DNA from: a virus
Length of the DNA: 64,000 bases
Virus record (IMG/VR): IMGVR_UViG_3300020463_000009
Location: 1 to 64,000 of that record
Direction: 5' to 3' (one strand)
Shown here in pieces: positions 7,926 through 18,517 of this stretch; within the stretch, counting starts at the first letter, position 1, and every line of letters starts with the position of its first letter. The notes beneath the pieces are model-generated. The model made no database searches and had not been told where the DNA came from. It saw only the letters and a program-made list of their open reading frames with translations. The position numbers and the translations under genes were made by a program.

Positions 7926-9389
7926 ATGCCAGCAATTATAACAAACAAGTTTAGAATACACAATTCCGAACAATTTTCTGAATCTTTTACAGAGGCTTCA
8001 GGAAATACGTATTATCTAGGAATTGGTAGGTCTCTACCTTATTCTACTGCTACAAGAGCAGATGGTAGAACAGACAATCAAGGTACAGACGTATTACCTA
8101 TTACACCAGCAGATAACTTAAACGCAGAGTCATTTACTTTTGATGACCTTTTAGCAGTTAAAAAAGTTAGTGATACAGATATTTCATTTGTAGCACCAAG
8201 AAGAAACTGGTTGACTGGCACAACTTACGATATTTACAGACACGATTATGGAGAAAGAATTACTGGTACAACTACTTTACAAACAGCTAATAGTGGTGTA
8301 GCTAATTTATTTGACGCAAATTTCTATGCTCTAAACTCATCAAGAAACGTTTATAAATGTTTAGACAATAATAATAATGCAGCTTCAACGGTAGAACCAA
8401 CTGGTACAAACTCATCTACAATTATATCTACTGCTGATGGTTATAAGTGGAAATATATGTACTCACTTTCTGCTTCTCAACAATCAAATTTCTTATCAAC
8501 AGATTTTATGGCAGTTGCAACAAATTCAGATGTAAATTCTCAAGCAGTTGCAGGTGCAATCAATGTAGTAAAAATTAAAACTGCCGGTTCAGGTGGTGCA
8601 GATGGTACACACACAGGTATTGCTATAAGAGGTGATGGCCAAAACGGTGTTGTATCGGTAACGGTAACATCAGGAGCGGTAACAGCGGTAACGGTAACAA
8701 CTCCGGGAACAGGTTATACTTTTGCTACAATTTCAAATGCTCAAATAGTAGCCGCAGGTGCAACAAGTTTAACAGGTGCAGAATTAGATGTAATTATTCC
8801 ACCAAAAGGCGGACACGGATTTAACGCAATTCAAGAATTAGGTGCTTTCTTTGTAATGACAAATACAAGTTTAGAAGGAACAGAATCAGCAAATACTGGT
8901 GACGTTTCAGTTGCTAACGACTTTAGACGAGTATGTTTAATAAGAGACCCAAAATCAGGTGGTTCAGCTGCTTCAGCTGCCACATTAAGAGCAACAAAAG
9001 CAATTAGATTAACAGGTGTATCTGGTACTTTTGCTGTTGATGAAAAAATTACTCAATCATCTACTGGCGCAATAGGTAAAGTAGTTGAATGGGATTCTTC
9101 AAACGCTATATTATATTATATTCAAACAAGACACAATGACGAAGGTGTTGATAGTAATGGTAATCAAACAGCATTTTCAGGAGCAAACGTTGTGACCGGA
9201 TTAAGTGGCGCAAGTGGAACACCAGAGACTTCACATTCGGCAACAACTAACAATGTAGTATTCGTCAGCGGATATTCTGTACCAGAAATTGACCACGATT
9301 CAGGTGATGTTTTGTACGTAGAGAACAGAGCACCAATAACAAGAGCGGCAGACCAGACAGAAAATATCAAGTTGATTATAGAATTTTAA
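7926..9389 (+). CDS. 8: Baseplate wedge protein gp8
   Basis: A 487-residue protein (T4 gp8 is 334). The N-terminal part matches gp8 in order: NKFRIHNSEQF, YYLGIGRSLPY, then SFVAPRRNW around residues 89-97, YKCLDN, and DGYKWKYMYSL. The C-terminus (GDVLYVENRAPITRAADQTE, then NIKLIIEF) is nearly collinear with the end of T4 gp8, which I recall as GEMIYMENRPPI...DQTEEINILFTF. The extra length lies in the middle and includes a GAIGKVVEW beta module related to those in its neighbours. gp8 forms dimers linking the wedge to gp7 and gp10 in T4. Confidence 0.92.
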   Translation: MPAIITNKFRIHNSEQFSESFTEASGNTYYLGIGRSLPYSTATRADGRTDNQGTDVLPITPADNLNAESFTFDDLLAVKKVSDTDISFVAPRRNWLTGTTYDIYRHDYGERITGTTTLQTANSGVANLFDANFYALNSSRNVYKCLDNNNNAASTVEPTGTNSSTIISTADGYKWKYMYSLSASQQSNFLSTDFMAVATNSDVNSQAVAGAINVVKIKTAGSGGADGTHTGIAIRGDGQNGVVSVTVTSGAVTAVTVTTPGTGYTFATISNAQIVAAGATSLTGAELDVIIPPKGGHGFNAIQELGAFFVMTNTSLEGTESANTGDVSVANDFRRVCLIRDPKSGGSAASAATLRATKAIRLTGVSGTFAVDEKITQSSTGAIGKVVEWDSSNAILYYIQTRHNDEGVDSNGNQTAFSGANVVTGLSGASGTPETSHSATTNNVVFVSGYSVPEIDHDSGDVLYVENRAPITRAADQTENIKLIIEF

Positions 9390-9403
9390 GGGGATAACAG
9401 ACT

Positions 9404-12400
9404 ATGCCAAGTCCAACTGATTTTAACTTATCGCCCTATTATGATGATTTTGCTGAAGCAAAGAATTTTCACAGAATTCTTTTTAGACCAGCATTTGCCG
9501 TACAAGCGAGAGAGTTAACACAATCACAAACTATTATACAAAACCAAATTGAAAGATTTGGTGACCATATGTTCAAACAAGGAGCAATGGTTATTCCTGG
9601 TCAAGTTTCAATTGACACACAATACACTTCTATAAAGTTAACTTCTAAATCAGCCTCTTCAATAGATTCTTATAACAATGCAACATTAACAGGTAATACT
9701 TCAGGTGTTGTCGCTGATGTTGTTGGCGTATCTGCTGCTGATGGTACAGACCCCGATACTTTATTCATAAAATATAATAAAACTGGTACTGATAATGCAA
9801 CTAATGTTTTTGCAGCCGGTGAAACTTTAACTTCAAGTGCTTCTGGTACTCCAACGGTTGTTGTTGCAACAACTCACACAGGTTCAGCTGCCGCTATTCA
9901 AAGTGGTATATATTATATTAATGGATTTTTTGTTCAAGTTTCAGCTTCAACTTTAATACTTGACAAATATACAAACACACCATCATATAGAATTGGTTTA
10001 GCAGTTGCAGAATCTTTTATAACACCGAGTGGTGACCCTACTCTAAATGACCAAGCTCAAGGCGTATCAAATACAAATGCTCCGGGTGCTCATAGATTTA
10101 AAATAGATTTAACATTAACAAAGAAAACATTAGCGTCTGCTGATGATAACAATTTCTTTGAAATCGCTAGAGTTGATAATGGCAATATAAAAAATATGGT
10201 CAGAAATACAGAGTATGCAGTTCTTGAAGAAACTTTAGCAAGAAGAACGTTTGACGAATCTGGTGATTATACATTAACAAATCCAGACTTTGATGTCAGA
10301 GAACATTTAATTTCAGGAAATAATAGAGGTATATTTACTTCATCTAATGGTGGTTTAGAAACTAAATTAGCTGTTGGTGTTTCGCCATTTAAATCATATG
10401 TAAATGGTTATGAAAATATAAAAACTAATACAACTTTTATTGATGTAGATAAAGCTAGAGATTTCGATACAGCAAATAATAATAAAACTAGATTTGCAGT
10501 AGATAATTATTTTAACGTAACCAATGTATTTAATACACCAGATATAGGATTTGTTTCTGGTGATGTAGCCGCATTTAAAAATGTAAATCTATTTAATGAA
10601 TCAACGGTCAATAGAGGTAGTTCGCAAACAACTTTAGGTTTTGACGTTCCTCAAATTGGTCGTGCTAAGTCAAGAGGTTTCCAATATGTAAGTGGTACAG
10701 AAACAAATGATATCTTAGCTAATACAGGAGTATTTCGACATTATCTTTTTGATATTGAAATGTTTACTCAAATTAATTTACTTACAGCAGTTTCATTTAC
10801 AACAGGTGAAATTGTAACCGGTTCTACTTCAGGTGCAACAGGTGTTGTACAAGGTATATCGGTAACAGGAACATTTACGCCTACGGATATTTCCGTTGCA
10901 AGTCCTGGAGTTGCAACTTTAAGTAATCACGGATTTAGGGACGGTCAACAGGTAACATTATCTGGTGGTAATTTTGAAATAGGTGGTTCTGCTTATACAC
11001 CAGGTATTTTTTCAATAAGAAATGCAACTCAAAACACTTTTGAATTGTTTAGTTCAGATGGTTTAACGGCACAAAACGTTACCGCTTTTACTTCAGGTCC
11101 TAATATTCAACACGCATTAGCAGTTTTATCAAATGTAAAAGGTTCTTTTTCAAATGGCGAAACTATTACAGGTCAGACTTCAAGCAATTCAGCAGTAATT
11201 CAAGCAGATGTAAATGGTAGAAAAGGTATTTTAGCTTCAGATATTAGTTCAGTAAAACAAATTGGTATGGCAGGTTCGCCACAATATACTGCTGACACAG
11301 ATTTATCATCTACTTACGGATTAAATGAAACAATTTCAGGTAACGTATCAATAGCAAATAGTTCAAAAGTTTTACAAGGTAAAGGTACAAACTTTACACT
11401 TGATTTAAAAATTGGTGATAGTATAACTTTTACTAATGACGCTGGTGGCACAATTAATGCAATTGTTCAAAACGTTATATCACAAACAGAGGCAACTTTA
11501 GCAGCTGCTGTTGGTGGTTCAGATGTTTCAACTGCTTCTATCTTAACAAGAAAAAGAGCAAAATTACAAAATCCAGAAAACAATATTTTAATATTTAATT
11601 TACCTTATAAAACGGTAAAAACATTAAAGACTGCTACAAACAATGGTGCTACTGATACAAATTATAATGTAAGAAGACAATTCGTTCAAACATTATCATC
11701 AAATGGTGACGCAACAATATCAGCAGGTACAAACGAAACTTTTGGTTCTTTATTAAATTCAGACTTTGCAGTTTCTATAATGACACTTGGCTCAGGTAGT
11801 ACAGGTGCAGCTGGTGATGTATTAAGTGTATCAGGTACAAACCACGAAGGTGATTCAATATTTAATTTAACAGGTTCGCCAACAGGTAAAACTTTAAACC
11901 TAGACTTTGGTGCTAACTTTGCAGGACATAAAGTAAAAATCTTGGCAACGGTCAGTAGGTCAATTGCAGGTTCAAAAACAAAATCTTTAAATACAAACCA
12001 AAACGCAACTATAGCTACTCAATCAGTTATTGAAAGTGGTATAGTGCCAATTGGTAAAGCAGATATATTTAAAATTAATAGTGTAAAAATGTCGGGTGCT
12101 TTTGGTTCAGCACCATCAGTTTCAGATACAGATATTACCGATAGATTTGATTTAGATAATGGACAAAGAGATAACTTTTATGATATTGGTAGATTAAAAT
12201 TAAAACCTGGTGCAATCGTACCATCAGGTCAATTACTTGTAAACTTTGAGTTCTTTTCTCACGGTTCAGGCGATTACTTTGATGTTGATTCATATTCAGG
12301 TGTTGTAAGTTATGAAGCTATACCAAGTTATACTTCAGACACTTCAGGAACAACTTATCAATTAAGAGACGTTATAGATTTTAGACCAAGAGTAGATGAC

Positions 12401-15400
12401 GCAAGTACAATTGATAGTGGTAGTATAGATAGGTCTTATGATGGTACAGGTGCTTCTACTATTGATGTTCCTAAATTTGGTTCTGATATAACTTCAGATT
12501 TAGAATTTTATTTAAATAGAATAGACAAACTCTTTCAAACAAGAGAAGGACAATTAAGAACGGTTAAAGGTGCTTCAGATTTAAACCCATTATCACCATC
12601 TAATTTAGATGGCCATATGTTATTGGCAACTTTAAGTATACCTTCTTATACTTTAGATACCGAAGATGTTAAAGTAGAAAAAGAAGATAATAGAAGATAC
12701 ACAATGAGAGACATTGGTAATCTTGAAAACAGAATTAAAAATATAGAATACTATACTCAACTTTCTCTATTAGAAGCAGACGCTCAAGGTTTACAAATAC
12801 AAGACGCAGATGGTTTTGATAGATTTAAAAATGGTTTTGTTGTTGATAACTTTTCAGGCCACAATGTTGGTGATGTAGGTAACAATGATTATAAACTATC
12901 AATTGATAGAGCAAGAGGTGAGGCTAGAACGTGGTTTACGGAAGATATAATAGAATTAGAAGAACGTGATGATGATGGTACATCAATACTTGCTTCAGAT
13001 AGAACAGATGGTAATTATGCTAAAACAGGTGATTTAATTACTTTACCATTTACAGAAACAAATTTTTTACAACAACCATTTGCTACTAAAACAGAAAACT
13101 TAAATCCATTCTTAATATTTAATTGGATTGGTGATGTTGAATTAAATCCACCAGTTGATGAATGGAGAGATACAGAGGTAGCACCTGAAGTAGTTGCTAA
13201 TGTTCAAGGTACTTTTGATAACTTAGCAAGAGAAAGAGGATTAACAAATAGTAATATTTCATCTATACCAATGGGTACAGAATGGAATGGTTGGCAAGAC
13301 CAATGGTCTGGTAATCCTAGGTCAAATGCAAGTTGGCAAGGTAATAGTTTAGTTCAAACAACTTCAAGAGACGTTGTACAAACAAGAAGTGGTATTAGAA
13401 CAACGGCAGTACCTCAAACTTTAAGACAAAGTTTAGGTGAAAGAGTTATATCAGTTGCTTTTGTTCCTTTTATAAGAAGTAGAACAATAGAATTCCAAGG
13501 TTACGGATTAAGACCAAATACTAGAGTTTATCCTTTCTTTGATGAACAAGCAGTTTCAACTTATGTAACCCCAGATGGTGGTTCAGCCGGTGGTAATTTA
13601 ATTACAGACGCAAACGGATATGTAAAAGGAACCTTTGCAATACCTGACCCGAACAATACAGCAAATCCAAGATGGCGAACAGGTAATAGAGTATTCAGAT
13701 TAACAAGTTCATCTACAAATAGTCAAGATAGAACAGACGTAGCAACTTCAGCTGAAGGCGATTACGTTGCAAAAGGTTTACAACAAACGGTACAAGAAGC
13801 TATTATTGCAAGTAGAGAAACAAGTACCGTAAGAAATCAGGTAACTGGTTCAAGAAGTTTTACAAGAAGTGCTAGTAGAGTAATTGCAGTTAGACAACCA
13901 CCACAAGATAGAGGTGGAGGTGGTGAAGGTGGAGACAATAATGGTGACCCATTAGCACAATCATTTATGGTTGATGAAGAAGACGGTATTTTTATAACTT
14001 CACTTGACGCTTTCTTTGCAACTAAATCAAGTACGGTTCCTGTTAAAGCAGAAATTAGAAATATGGTTAACGGTTATCCTGGTCCACAGGTTTTACCTTT
14101 CGCAAGAAAATGGATAAATCCAAGTTCAGTAAATACAAGTACAGATGGTACAACAGCAACAACATTTACATTTGACTCACCTGTTTACTTACAAGAGGGT
14201 GTTGAGTATTGTGTAGTATTATATTCTGACTCAACTGAATATACGGCTTATGTTGCAAGATTAGGTGATAAAATTATTAATTCTAATAGAACGGTATCAT
14301 CACAGCCAAATATAGGTGTTTTATTTAAGTCTGCTAACAATAGAAGTTGGACTGCTGAACAAATGGAAGATATGAAACTGACTATTAAGAAAGCAGTATT
14401 TGATACATCAGCAAATGGTAGTGTAACCTTATCTAATGCAACTTTACCTACAAAATTATTAAAACAAAATCCAATAAGAACATTTAATGGTTCAGGTGTT
14501 ATAAGAATATTCCAAAAAAATCACGGTATGCATAGTACAACAGACAACGTAACCATTTCTGGTGTTGCTTCAGGTACTTACAATGGTATTGCACACTCTG
14601 ATATTAACGGAACATATACTAGTATTTCAAACGTAACCCTAGATAGTTATGACTTAACAACTTCAGGAACGGCAACAGCTACAGGTGATACTGGTGGTTC
14701 AGCCGTAAATGCAACTAAAAATGTTCCTTTCAATGTATTACAATTACAAATAGGACACGTATTACATCCACAAACAAATTTAACGGGTACTATTAGAACA
14801 ACAACTGGTAAATCAATTCACGGTGTAGAAACACCATTTAGTTTAACAGGTACAGCAGATAAGAAAACAATTGTACTAGGTGATAATATTTACTTTACAG
14901 AACCTAAACTTGTTGCAAGTGGTATTAATGAGACAAACGAAATGGCAGGTTCTAAATCAATGTTTGTAGAATTAACTTTAAGTTCTTCAAATGTTAACGT
15001 ATCGCCAGTTGTAGATTTAAAAAGAGTTAATGCTTTTGGTATTGCAAACAGATTAAATAAACCTGAAGTATCATCTACTAATACATTTACAGGTGATGGT
15101 TCAACAACAGGATTTAGTTTATCATCTACGCCTGCTAGTGTTCATTTATTATCTGTTAAAAAATCAGGTAAAAAATTATCGCCTGTCGTAGATTTTTCTC
15201 TTGCAGGCTCAACTATAACATTGGTAACTGCTCCGGCTGCAGGTGCAAAAATTATTGCTAAAGTATCTAACACCGTAAATTATGAAGATGATACTGCTAC
15301 AGAGGGTGGTTCTTCAGAGGGTGTTTACTTAACTAAACCTGTAAACTTGGAAAATCCTTCAACTGCTATTGAAGTAAGAGTAGCGGCTAGTGTAAGGTCA

Positions 15401-15682
15401 AGTTCATCAATTAAAATGTTTTTTAGACTAACTGGTGGTGAAGAAACAAGACGTATTCAAGATATAGAGTTTACACCATTTAATACAGACGGTTCATCCG
15501 ATAGTGTAATATCTCCTTCTCAAGGTGATGAAGTTCTTGATAAAGATTTTAAAGATTACAAATTTAGTGTAAAAGATTTACCAGAGTTTACTTCATTCCA
15601 AGTTAAAGTAGTATTTAACGGAACAAACTCTGCTTATCCAGCAAGATTAAAAGATTTTAGAGCAATAGCATTGGCAATATAA
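9404..15682 (+). CDS. Giant virion structural protein, DUF4815-type
   Basis: A 2092-residue protein, the largest in the window. The N-terminus (NLSPYYDDFAEAKNFHRILF, then FRPAFAVQARELTQSQ) is the DUF4815-type module found in large structural proteins of T4-like cyanophages. The middle has several GExI-TG-xTSGA beta modules (near residues 465-480 and 585-600). Residues about 1350-1420 hold the conserved VPFIRSRTIEFQGYGLRPNT segment followed by a Ser/Thr-rich linker, and a Gly-rich hinge (GGGGEGGDNNGD) lies near 1505. No enzyme motif is visible. It probably forms the outer baseplate or a long fibre base. It starts 14 bp after gp8. Confidence 0.8.
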   Translation: MPSPTDFNLSPYYDDFAEAKNFHRILFRPAFAVQARELTQSQTIIQNQIERFGDHMFKQGAMVIPGQVSIDTQYTSIKLTSKSASSIDSYNNATLTGNTSGVVADVVGVSAADGTDPDTLFIKYNKTGTDNATNVFAAGETLTSSASGTPTVVVATTHTGSAAAIQSGIYYINGFFVQVSASTLILDKYTNTPSYRIGLAVAESFITPSGDPTLNDQAQGVSNTNAPGAHRFKIDLTLTKKTLASADDNNFFEIARVDNGNIKNMVRNTEYAVLEETLARRTFDESGDYTLTNPDFDVREHLISGNNRGIFTSSNGGLETKLAVGVSPFKSYVNGYENIKTNTTFIDVDKARDFDTANNNKTRFAVDNYFNVTNVFNTPDIGFVSGDVAAFKNVNLFNESTVNRGSSQTTLGFDVPQIGRAKSRGFQYVSGTETNDILANTGVFRHYLFDIEMFTQINLLTAVSFTTGEIVTGSTSGATGVVQGISVTGTFTPTDISVASPGVATLSNHGFRDGQQVTLSGGNFEIGGSAYTPGIFSIRNATQNTFELFSSDGLTAQNVTAFTSGPNIQHALAVLSNVKGSFSNGETITGQTSSNSAVIQADVNGRKGILASDISSVKQIGMAGSPQYTADTDLSSTYGLNETISGNVSIANSSKVLQGKGTNFTLDLKIGDSITFTNDAGGTINAIVQNVISQTEATLAAAVGGSDVSTASILTRKRAKLQNPENNILIFNLPYKTVKTLKTATNNGATDTNYNVRRQFVQTLSSNGDATISAGTNETFGSLLNSDFAVSIMTLGSGSTGAAGDVLSVSGTNHEGDSIFNLTGSPTGKTLNLDFGANFAGHKVKILATVSRSIAGSKTKSLNTNQNATIATQSVIESGIVPIGKADIFKINSVKMSGAFGSAPSVSDTDITDRFDLDNGQRDNFYDIGRLKLKPGAIVPSGQLLVNFEFFSHGSGDYFDVDSYSGVVSYEAIPSYTSDTSGTTYQLRDVIDFRPRVDDASTIDSGSIDRSYDGTGASTIDVPKFGSDITSDLEFYLNRIDKLFQTREGQLRTVKGASDLNPLSPSNLDGHMLLATLSIPSYTLDTEDVKVEKEDNRRYTMRDIGNLENRIKNIEYYTQLSLLEADAQGLQIQDADGFDRFKNGFVVDNFSGHNVGDVGNNDYKLSIDRARGEARTWFTEDIIELEERDDDGTSILASDRTDGNYAKTGDLITLPFTETNFLQQPFATKTENLNPFLIFNWIGDVELNPPVDEWRDTEVAPEVVANVQGTFDNLARERGLTNSNISSIPMGTEWNGWQDQWSGNPRSNASWQGNSLVQTTSRDVVQTRSGIRTTAVPQTLRQSLGERVISVAFVPFIRSRTIEFQGYGLRPNTRVYPFFDEQAVSTYVTPDGGSAGGNLITDANGYVKGTFAIPDPNNTANPRWRTGNRVFRLTSSSTNSQDRTDVATSAEGDYVAKGLQQTVQEAIIASRETSTVRNQVTGSRSFTRSASRVIAVRQPPQDRGGGGEGGDNNGDPLAQSFMVDEEDGIFITSLDAFFATKSSTVPVKAEIRNMVNGYPGPQVLPFARKWINPSSVNTSTDGTTATTFTFDSPVYLQEGVEYCVVLYSDSTEYTAYVARLGDKIINSNRTVSSQPNIGVLFKSANNRSWTAEQMEDMKLTIKKAVFDTSANGSVTLSNATLPTKLLKQNPIRTFNGSGVIRIFQKNHGMHSTTDNVTISGVASGTYNGIAHSDINGTYTSISNVTLDSYDLTTSGTATATGDTGGSAVNATKNVPFNVLQLQIGHVLHPQTNLTGTIRTTTGKSIHGVETPFSLTGTADKKTIVLGDNIYFTEPKLVASGINETNEMAGSKSMFVELTLSSSNVNVSPVVDLKRVNAFGIANRLNKPEVSSTNTFTGDGSTTGFSLSSTPASVHLLSVKKSGKKLSPVVDFSLAGSTITLVTAPAAGAKIIAKVSNTVNYEDDTATEGGSSEGVYLTKPVNLENPSTAIEVRVAASVRSSSSIKMFFRLTGGEETRRIQDIEFTPFNTDGSSDSVISPSQGDEVLDKDFKDYKFSVKDLPEFTSFQVKVVFNGTNSAYPARLKDFRAIALAI

Positions 15683-15900
15683 TGAGTAAAATTAAAGTAG
15701 AAGGACAAGAGCATTTAATAAGAGACATAAGTTCAAATGCTATTGTGAATACTAATGCTACAGAGTATCAACTTTATATGGCTAGAATACAAGAGAGAAA
15801 AAGCAATAGCGACCAAATTAAAGGTGCTTGTAGAGAGATAAATAATCTAAAGCAAGAGTTAAGAGAAATTAAAGGGTTAATTAAGGAATTAATAAAATAA
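15682..15900 (+). CDS. Small coiled-coil protein, hypothetical
   Basis: A 72-residue hydrophilic protein. Its start codon overlaps the stop of the giant structural gene by one base (TAATG), so it is translationally coupled. Residues 35-72 are rich in Glu, Lys and Leu with heptad-like spacing (NNLKQELREIKGLIKEL), which suggests a short coiled coil. A small chaperone or clamp for the neighbouring fibre proteins is possible but not shown. Confidence 0.6.
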   Translation: MSKIKVEGQEHLIRDISSNAIVNTNATEYQLYMARIQERKSNSDQIKGACREINNLKQELREIKGLIKELIK

Positions 15901-15901
15901 A

Positions 15902-16804
15902 ATGGCAATAAGACAAATAAATGTAACCGATAGTTTAGAGACATTAAGAAGTCAATTTAATGCATTGGCTTCCCAAGACTTTGGCGATATTGCAAATTTA
16001 GATAGTTCTATTACTGCTACAAATATTGTTGGCGCAATGAACGAAGTTATTAATATCGTTGGTGCCTCTGAAGGTTTTTTTATTGTTGATGAATCATCTA
16101 CTAGACAATTAATTGGTGCAGGTCAAGAATTACAAATTAAAGGTACAGCAAATGAAACTACGGTAGCTGTTCAAGCAACAGACACTTTAGTAATTGGTTT
16201 ACCGTCAGACGTAACCGTATCAAATGGTTTAACGGTTGGTAGTGGTGGTATTAGTTCATCAGGAAATATTGCAACAACAGGTTCAGCTGCTGTAAAAACA
16301 AATACTATTGATGATGTATCAGGTGGTGTTATAAACATTAACTCTGCTATTATTACAAGTGGTGACGCAACTCTTGGTTCGATTAACATTTCTGGTAATA
16401 CTATTACATCAAATAACTCAAACACAATTACCGTTAACGATAATTTAACAATATCAGCAGGGTTAACTTTTACAACACCTACAATAACAGCGGCTTCAGG
16501 TAACTTAGCAGTCAGTTCAGATATAACAATGGCGCCAGGTAAATTAGTAATATTTGAAGGTGCTACAGATGATGGTTTTGAAACAGCAATTACGGTAACA
16601 GACCCAACTGCTGATAGAGTAATTACTTTTCCTGACGCAGGTGGAACCGTATTACTTACAGGTACAACTGGTTCAATAACAGGTGCAATGATATCAGACG
16701 ATACAATTACAGGTAATAAATTAAAAAGCACGGTAACTTTAGTATTATACAATAGTTCAGGTGTTGCACAAAAAACAATTTATGGTGCAGGTGCTTTATC
16801 ATAA
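15902..16804 (+). CDS. Fibre-like structural protein
   Basis: A 300-residue protein. The N-terminus (INVTDSLETLRSQFNALA, residues 6-23) is a phage fibre attachment motif. Residues 105-230 are Gly/Ser/Asn/Thr-rich short beta repeats typical of trimeric fibres. The C-terminal segment, with VTDPTADRVITFPDAGGTV near residues 233-251, is a motif also found, as VVEPTGDRIIRLPNVSG, in the small protein at 34789-35220. No tip or enzymatic domain is visible. It is likely a short fibre or a whisker-like decoration. Confidence 0.7.
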   Translation: MAIRQINVTDSLETLRSQFNALASQDFGDIANLDSSITATNIVGAMNEVINIVGASEGFFIVDESSTRQLIGAGQELQIKGTANETTVAVQATDTLVIGLPSDVTVSNGLTVGSGGISSSGNIATTGSAAVKTNTIDDVSGGVININSAIITSGDATLGSINISGNTITSNNSNTITVNDNLTISAGLTFTTPTITAASGNLAVSSDITMAPGKLVIFEGATDDGFETAITVTDPTADRVITFPDAGGTVLLTGTTGSITGAMISDDTITGNKLKSTVTLVLYNSSGVAQKTIYGAGALS

Positions 16805-16822
16805 TAGATATGGAATTAGATT

Positions 16823-17779
16823 ATGGCAGTAAGAAGACCAATATTTTTAAATAACGGTAACATCCAGCAAATGGATGATACTATGTTTGGTTTATTAAAA
16901 GATAAATTCAGATACGAATTTCAACAAGCAAGTCCAATATCATTATCAGTTGTATCAAGTGGTGGAAGTTTAGGTACTTTAGTTGATACTCGTATGATAT
17001 CAGGTGGTCAACAAAATAATGGTTCAAGATTTCCTACAGAAGCAGAAACACCTGAGCCAACATCAACTTCAGTAAGTTATGCTAAAATAACTCAATCAGT
17101 TGCCTCAGCTCCTTCAATTACAAGTGATAGTGGTAAAAGATATTTTTCTTACATAGACGGTGACGCAAATGTTCAAGTAATGTCATATCAAGATATGTTA
17201 GATAGTATAGTAAGACCTGTAATTGATGAATTAACTTCAGGTAATAATACCAATCAACAAGCAGGAACATATTTTATAGATACTAATTCAGTAGCTTCAG
17301 GTGATGAATCTTTAGTTTCAAGTACGGCAGTTTTTATAGATACAAGAGCAAATACTTCATCTTTTCAAGCGTCAAATATTCCATCATCTACAAATGCAAC
17401 ATTAGATTATCCACAAACTATTAATAATTATTATTTAAAAAAGAATACAATATCATCACCTACACTTTCAGTATTACCATTAAAGATAAGGTCTGATAAT
17501 GATGTACAAGAGTTTACAACTTCAGAAATTGCTACAATAGCAAATGAGTTAATGAGAAATGAAACGATTGATAGTGCAGGCGGATATAAAATTAGATATA
17601 ACATTAATGGTACAGGAACAACTAAAGGTTCAGTTATGATTGACACTAGATTGACAGGTGGTTCTGGTAATTATCAACAAAGACAATTACACGCTGATGA
17701 TTATAGAGCAATGGAGTTTCCAGACGGAACAGCAACAACAATTAACTCTTATACTTTTAAAATACAAAAAACATCTTAA
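16823..17779 (+). CDS. Virion structural protein, hypothetical
   Basis: A 318-residue Ser/Thr/Asn-rich protein starting MAVRRPIFLNNGNIQQMDD. It has no enzyme motifs, no signal peptide and no membrane segment. The composition and the position at the end of the baseplate/fibre run suggest a virion component; similar N-termini occur in structural genes of marine T4-like phages, as far as I recall. It is preceded by a GGAATTAG ribosome-binding site and is the last plus-strand structural gene before the accessory cassette. Confidence 0.6.
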   Translation: MAVRRPIFLNNGNIQQMDDTMFGLLKDKFRYEFQQASPISLSVVSSGGSLGTLVDTRMISGGQQNNGSRFPTEAETPEPTSTSVSYAKITQSVASAPSITSDSGKRYFSYIDGDANVQVMSYQDMLDSIVRPVIDELTSGNNTNQQAGTYFIDTNSVASGDESLVSSTAVFIDTRANTSSFQASNIPSSTNATLDYPQTINNYYLKKNTISSPTLSVLPLKIRSDNDVQEFTTSEIATIANELMRNETIDSAGGYKIRYNINGTGTTKGSVMIDTRLTGGSGNYQQRQLHADDYRAMEFPDGTATTINSYTFKIQKTS

Positions 17780-17788
17780 TTATGAATT

Positions 17789-18517
17789 ATGAATATATTA
17801 TTAACAGGCGGTGATGGCTTTATAGGACAAAATCTATATAATCATCTTATCAAAAATCACAAAGTAATTAACATAGACAAAGTTTCAGGTTATGATTTAT
17901 TAACTTGTAATTTACACTATAACGCAGACTTGGTAATTCATTTAGCAGGTCTATCAGGTGTTAGAGATAGTTTAGATAAGCCTGAAGAATATTGGAAACA
18001 AAATGTTATTGCAGGCCAGAGAGTATTTGATTTCTTTTCAGATACTAAAATATTATATGCTAGTTCATCTACTGCTTGGGAACCTTGGCGTAATCCTTAT
18101 GCTATGAGTAAATATAGTCTTGAACAAATAGCACCAGAAAATAGTTTAGGTATGAGATTTACAACCGTTTATGGACCTAGTGCAAAACCTAATATGTTAA
18201 TACCTAAAATTTTAAGAAATGATGTACAATATATTAATACAAATCATAAAAGAGATTTTATACACGTAGATGATATTATTAGTGCAATAGATATATTAAT
18301 GAGAGAAAATGTAAATGGTGCCATAGATATAGGTACAGGTCATACACACGAATTGGTGGACATTGTAGATTATTTTAAAATAGATTGTGAGAGAAAAATG
18401 GGTGGCGAAAACGAAAGACTAGATAATAAGGCTGATACAACAACACTAAATAGATTAGGGTGGAAACCTAAAATAAATTTATATAATTATATTAAGGAAA
18501 ATAGAAATGTTAACTAA
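17789..18517 (+). CDS. NAD-dependent epimerase/dehydratase (extended SDR)
   Basis: A 242-residue sugar-nucleotide epimerase/dehydratase-like enzyme. The Rossmann motif is GGDGFIG (residues 7-13), the catalytic Tyr-x3-Lys is Y104-K108 (YAMSK), and the active-site Ser cluster SSST lies at residues 92-95. At 242 residues it is shorter than the usual 310-340; the loss seems to be in the C-terminal substrate-binding lobe, so the substrate cannot be guessed. It opens the accessory cassette and would fit nucleotide-sugar supply for the glycosyltransferases that follow on the other strand. No promoter motif lies directly upstream, so it is probably cotranscribed from the structural unit. Confidence 0.85.
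   Translation: MNILLTGGDGFIGQNLYNHLIKNHKVINIDKVSGYDLLTCNLHYNADLVIHLAGLSGVRDSLDKPEEYWKQNVIAGQRVFDFFSDTKILYASSSTAWEPWRNPYAMSKYSLEQIAPENSLGMRFTTVYGPSAKPNMLIPKILRNDVQYINTNHKRDFIHVDDIISAIDILMRENVNGAIDIGTGHTHELVDIVDYFKIDCERKMGGENERLDNKADTTTLNRLGWKPKINLYNYIKENRNVN

Noticed and set aside
16171-16752. Minus-strand open frame of 193 codons inside the 15902 fibre gene
   Set aside because: Low-complexity antisense of Ser/Thr/Gly-rich fibre repeats, no ribosome-binding site, fully inside a well-supported gene.
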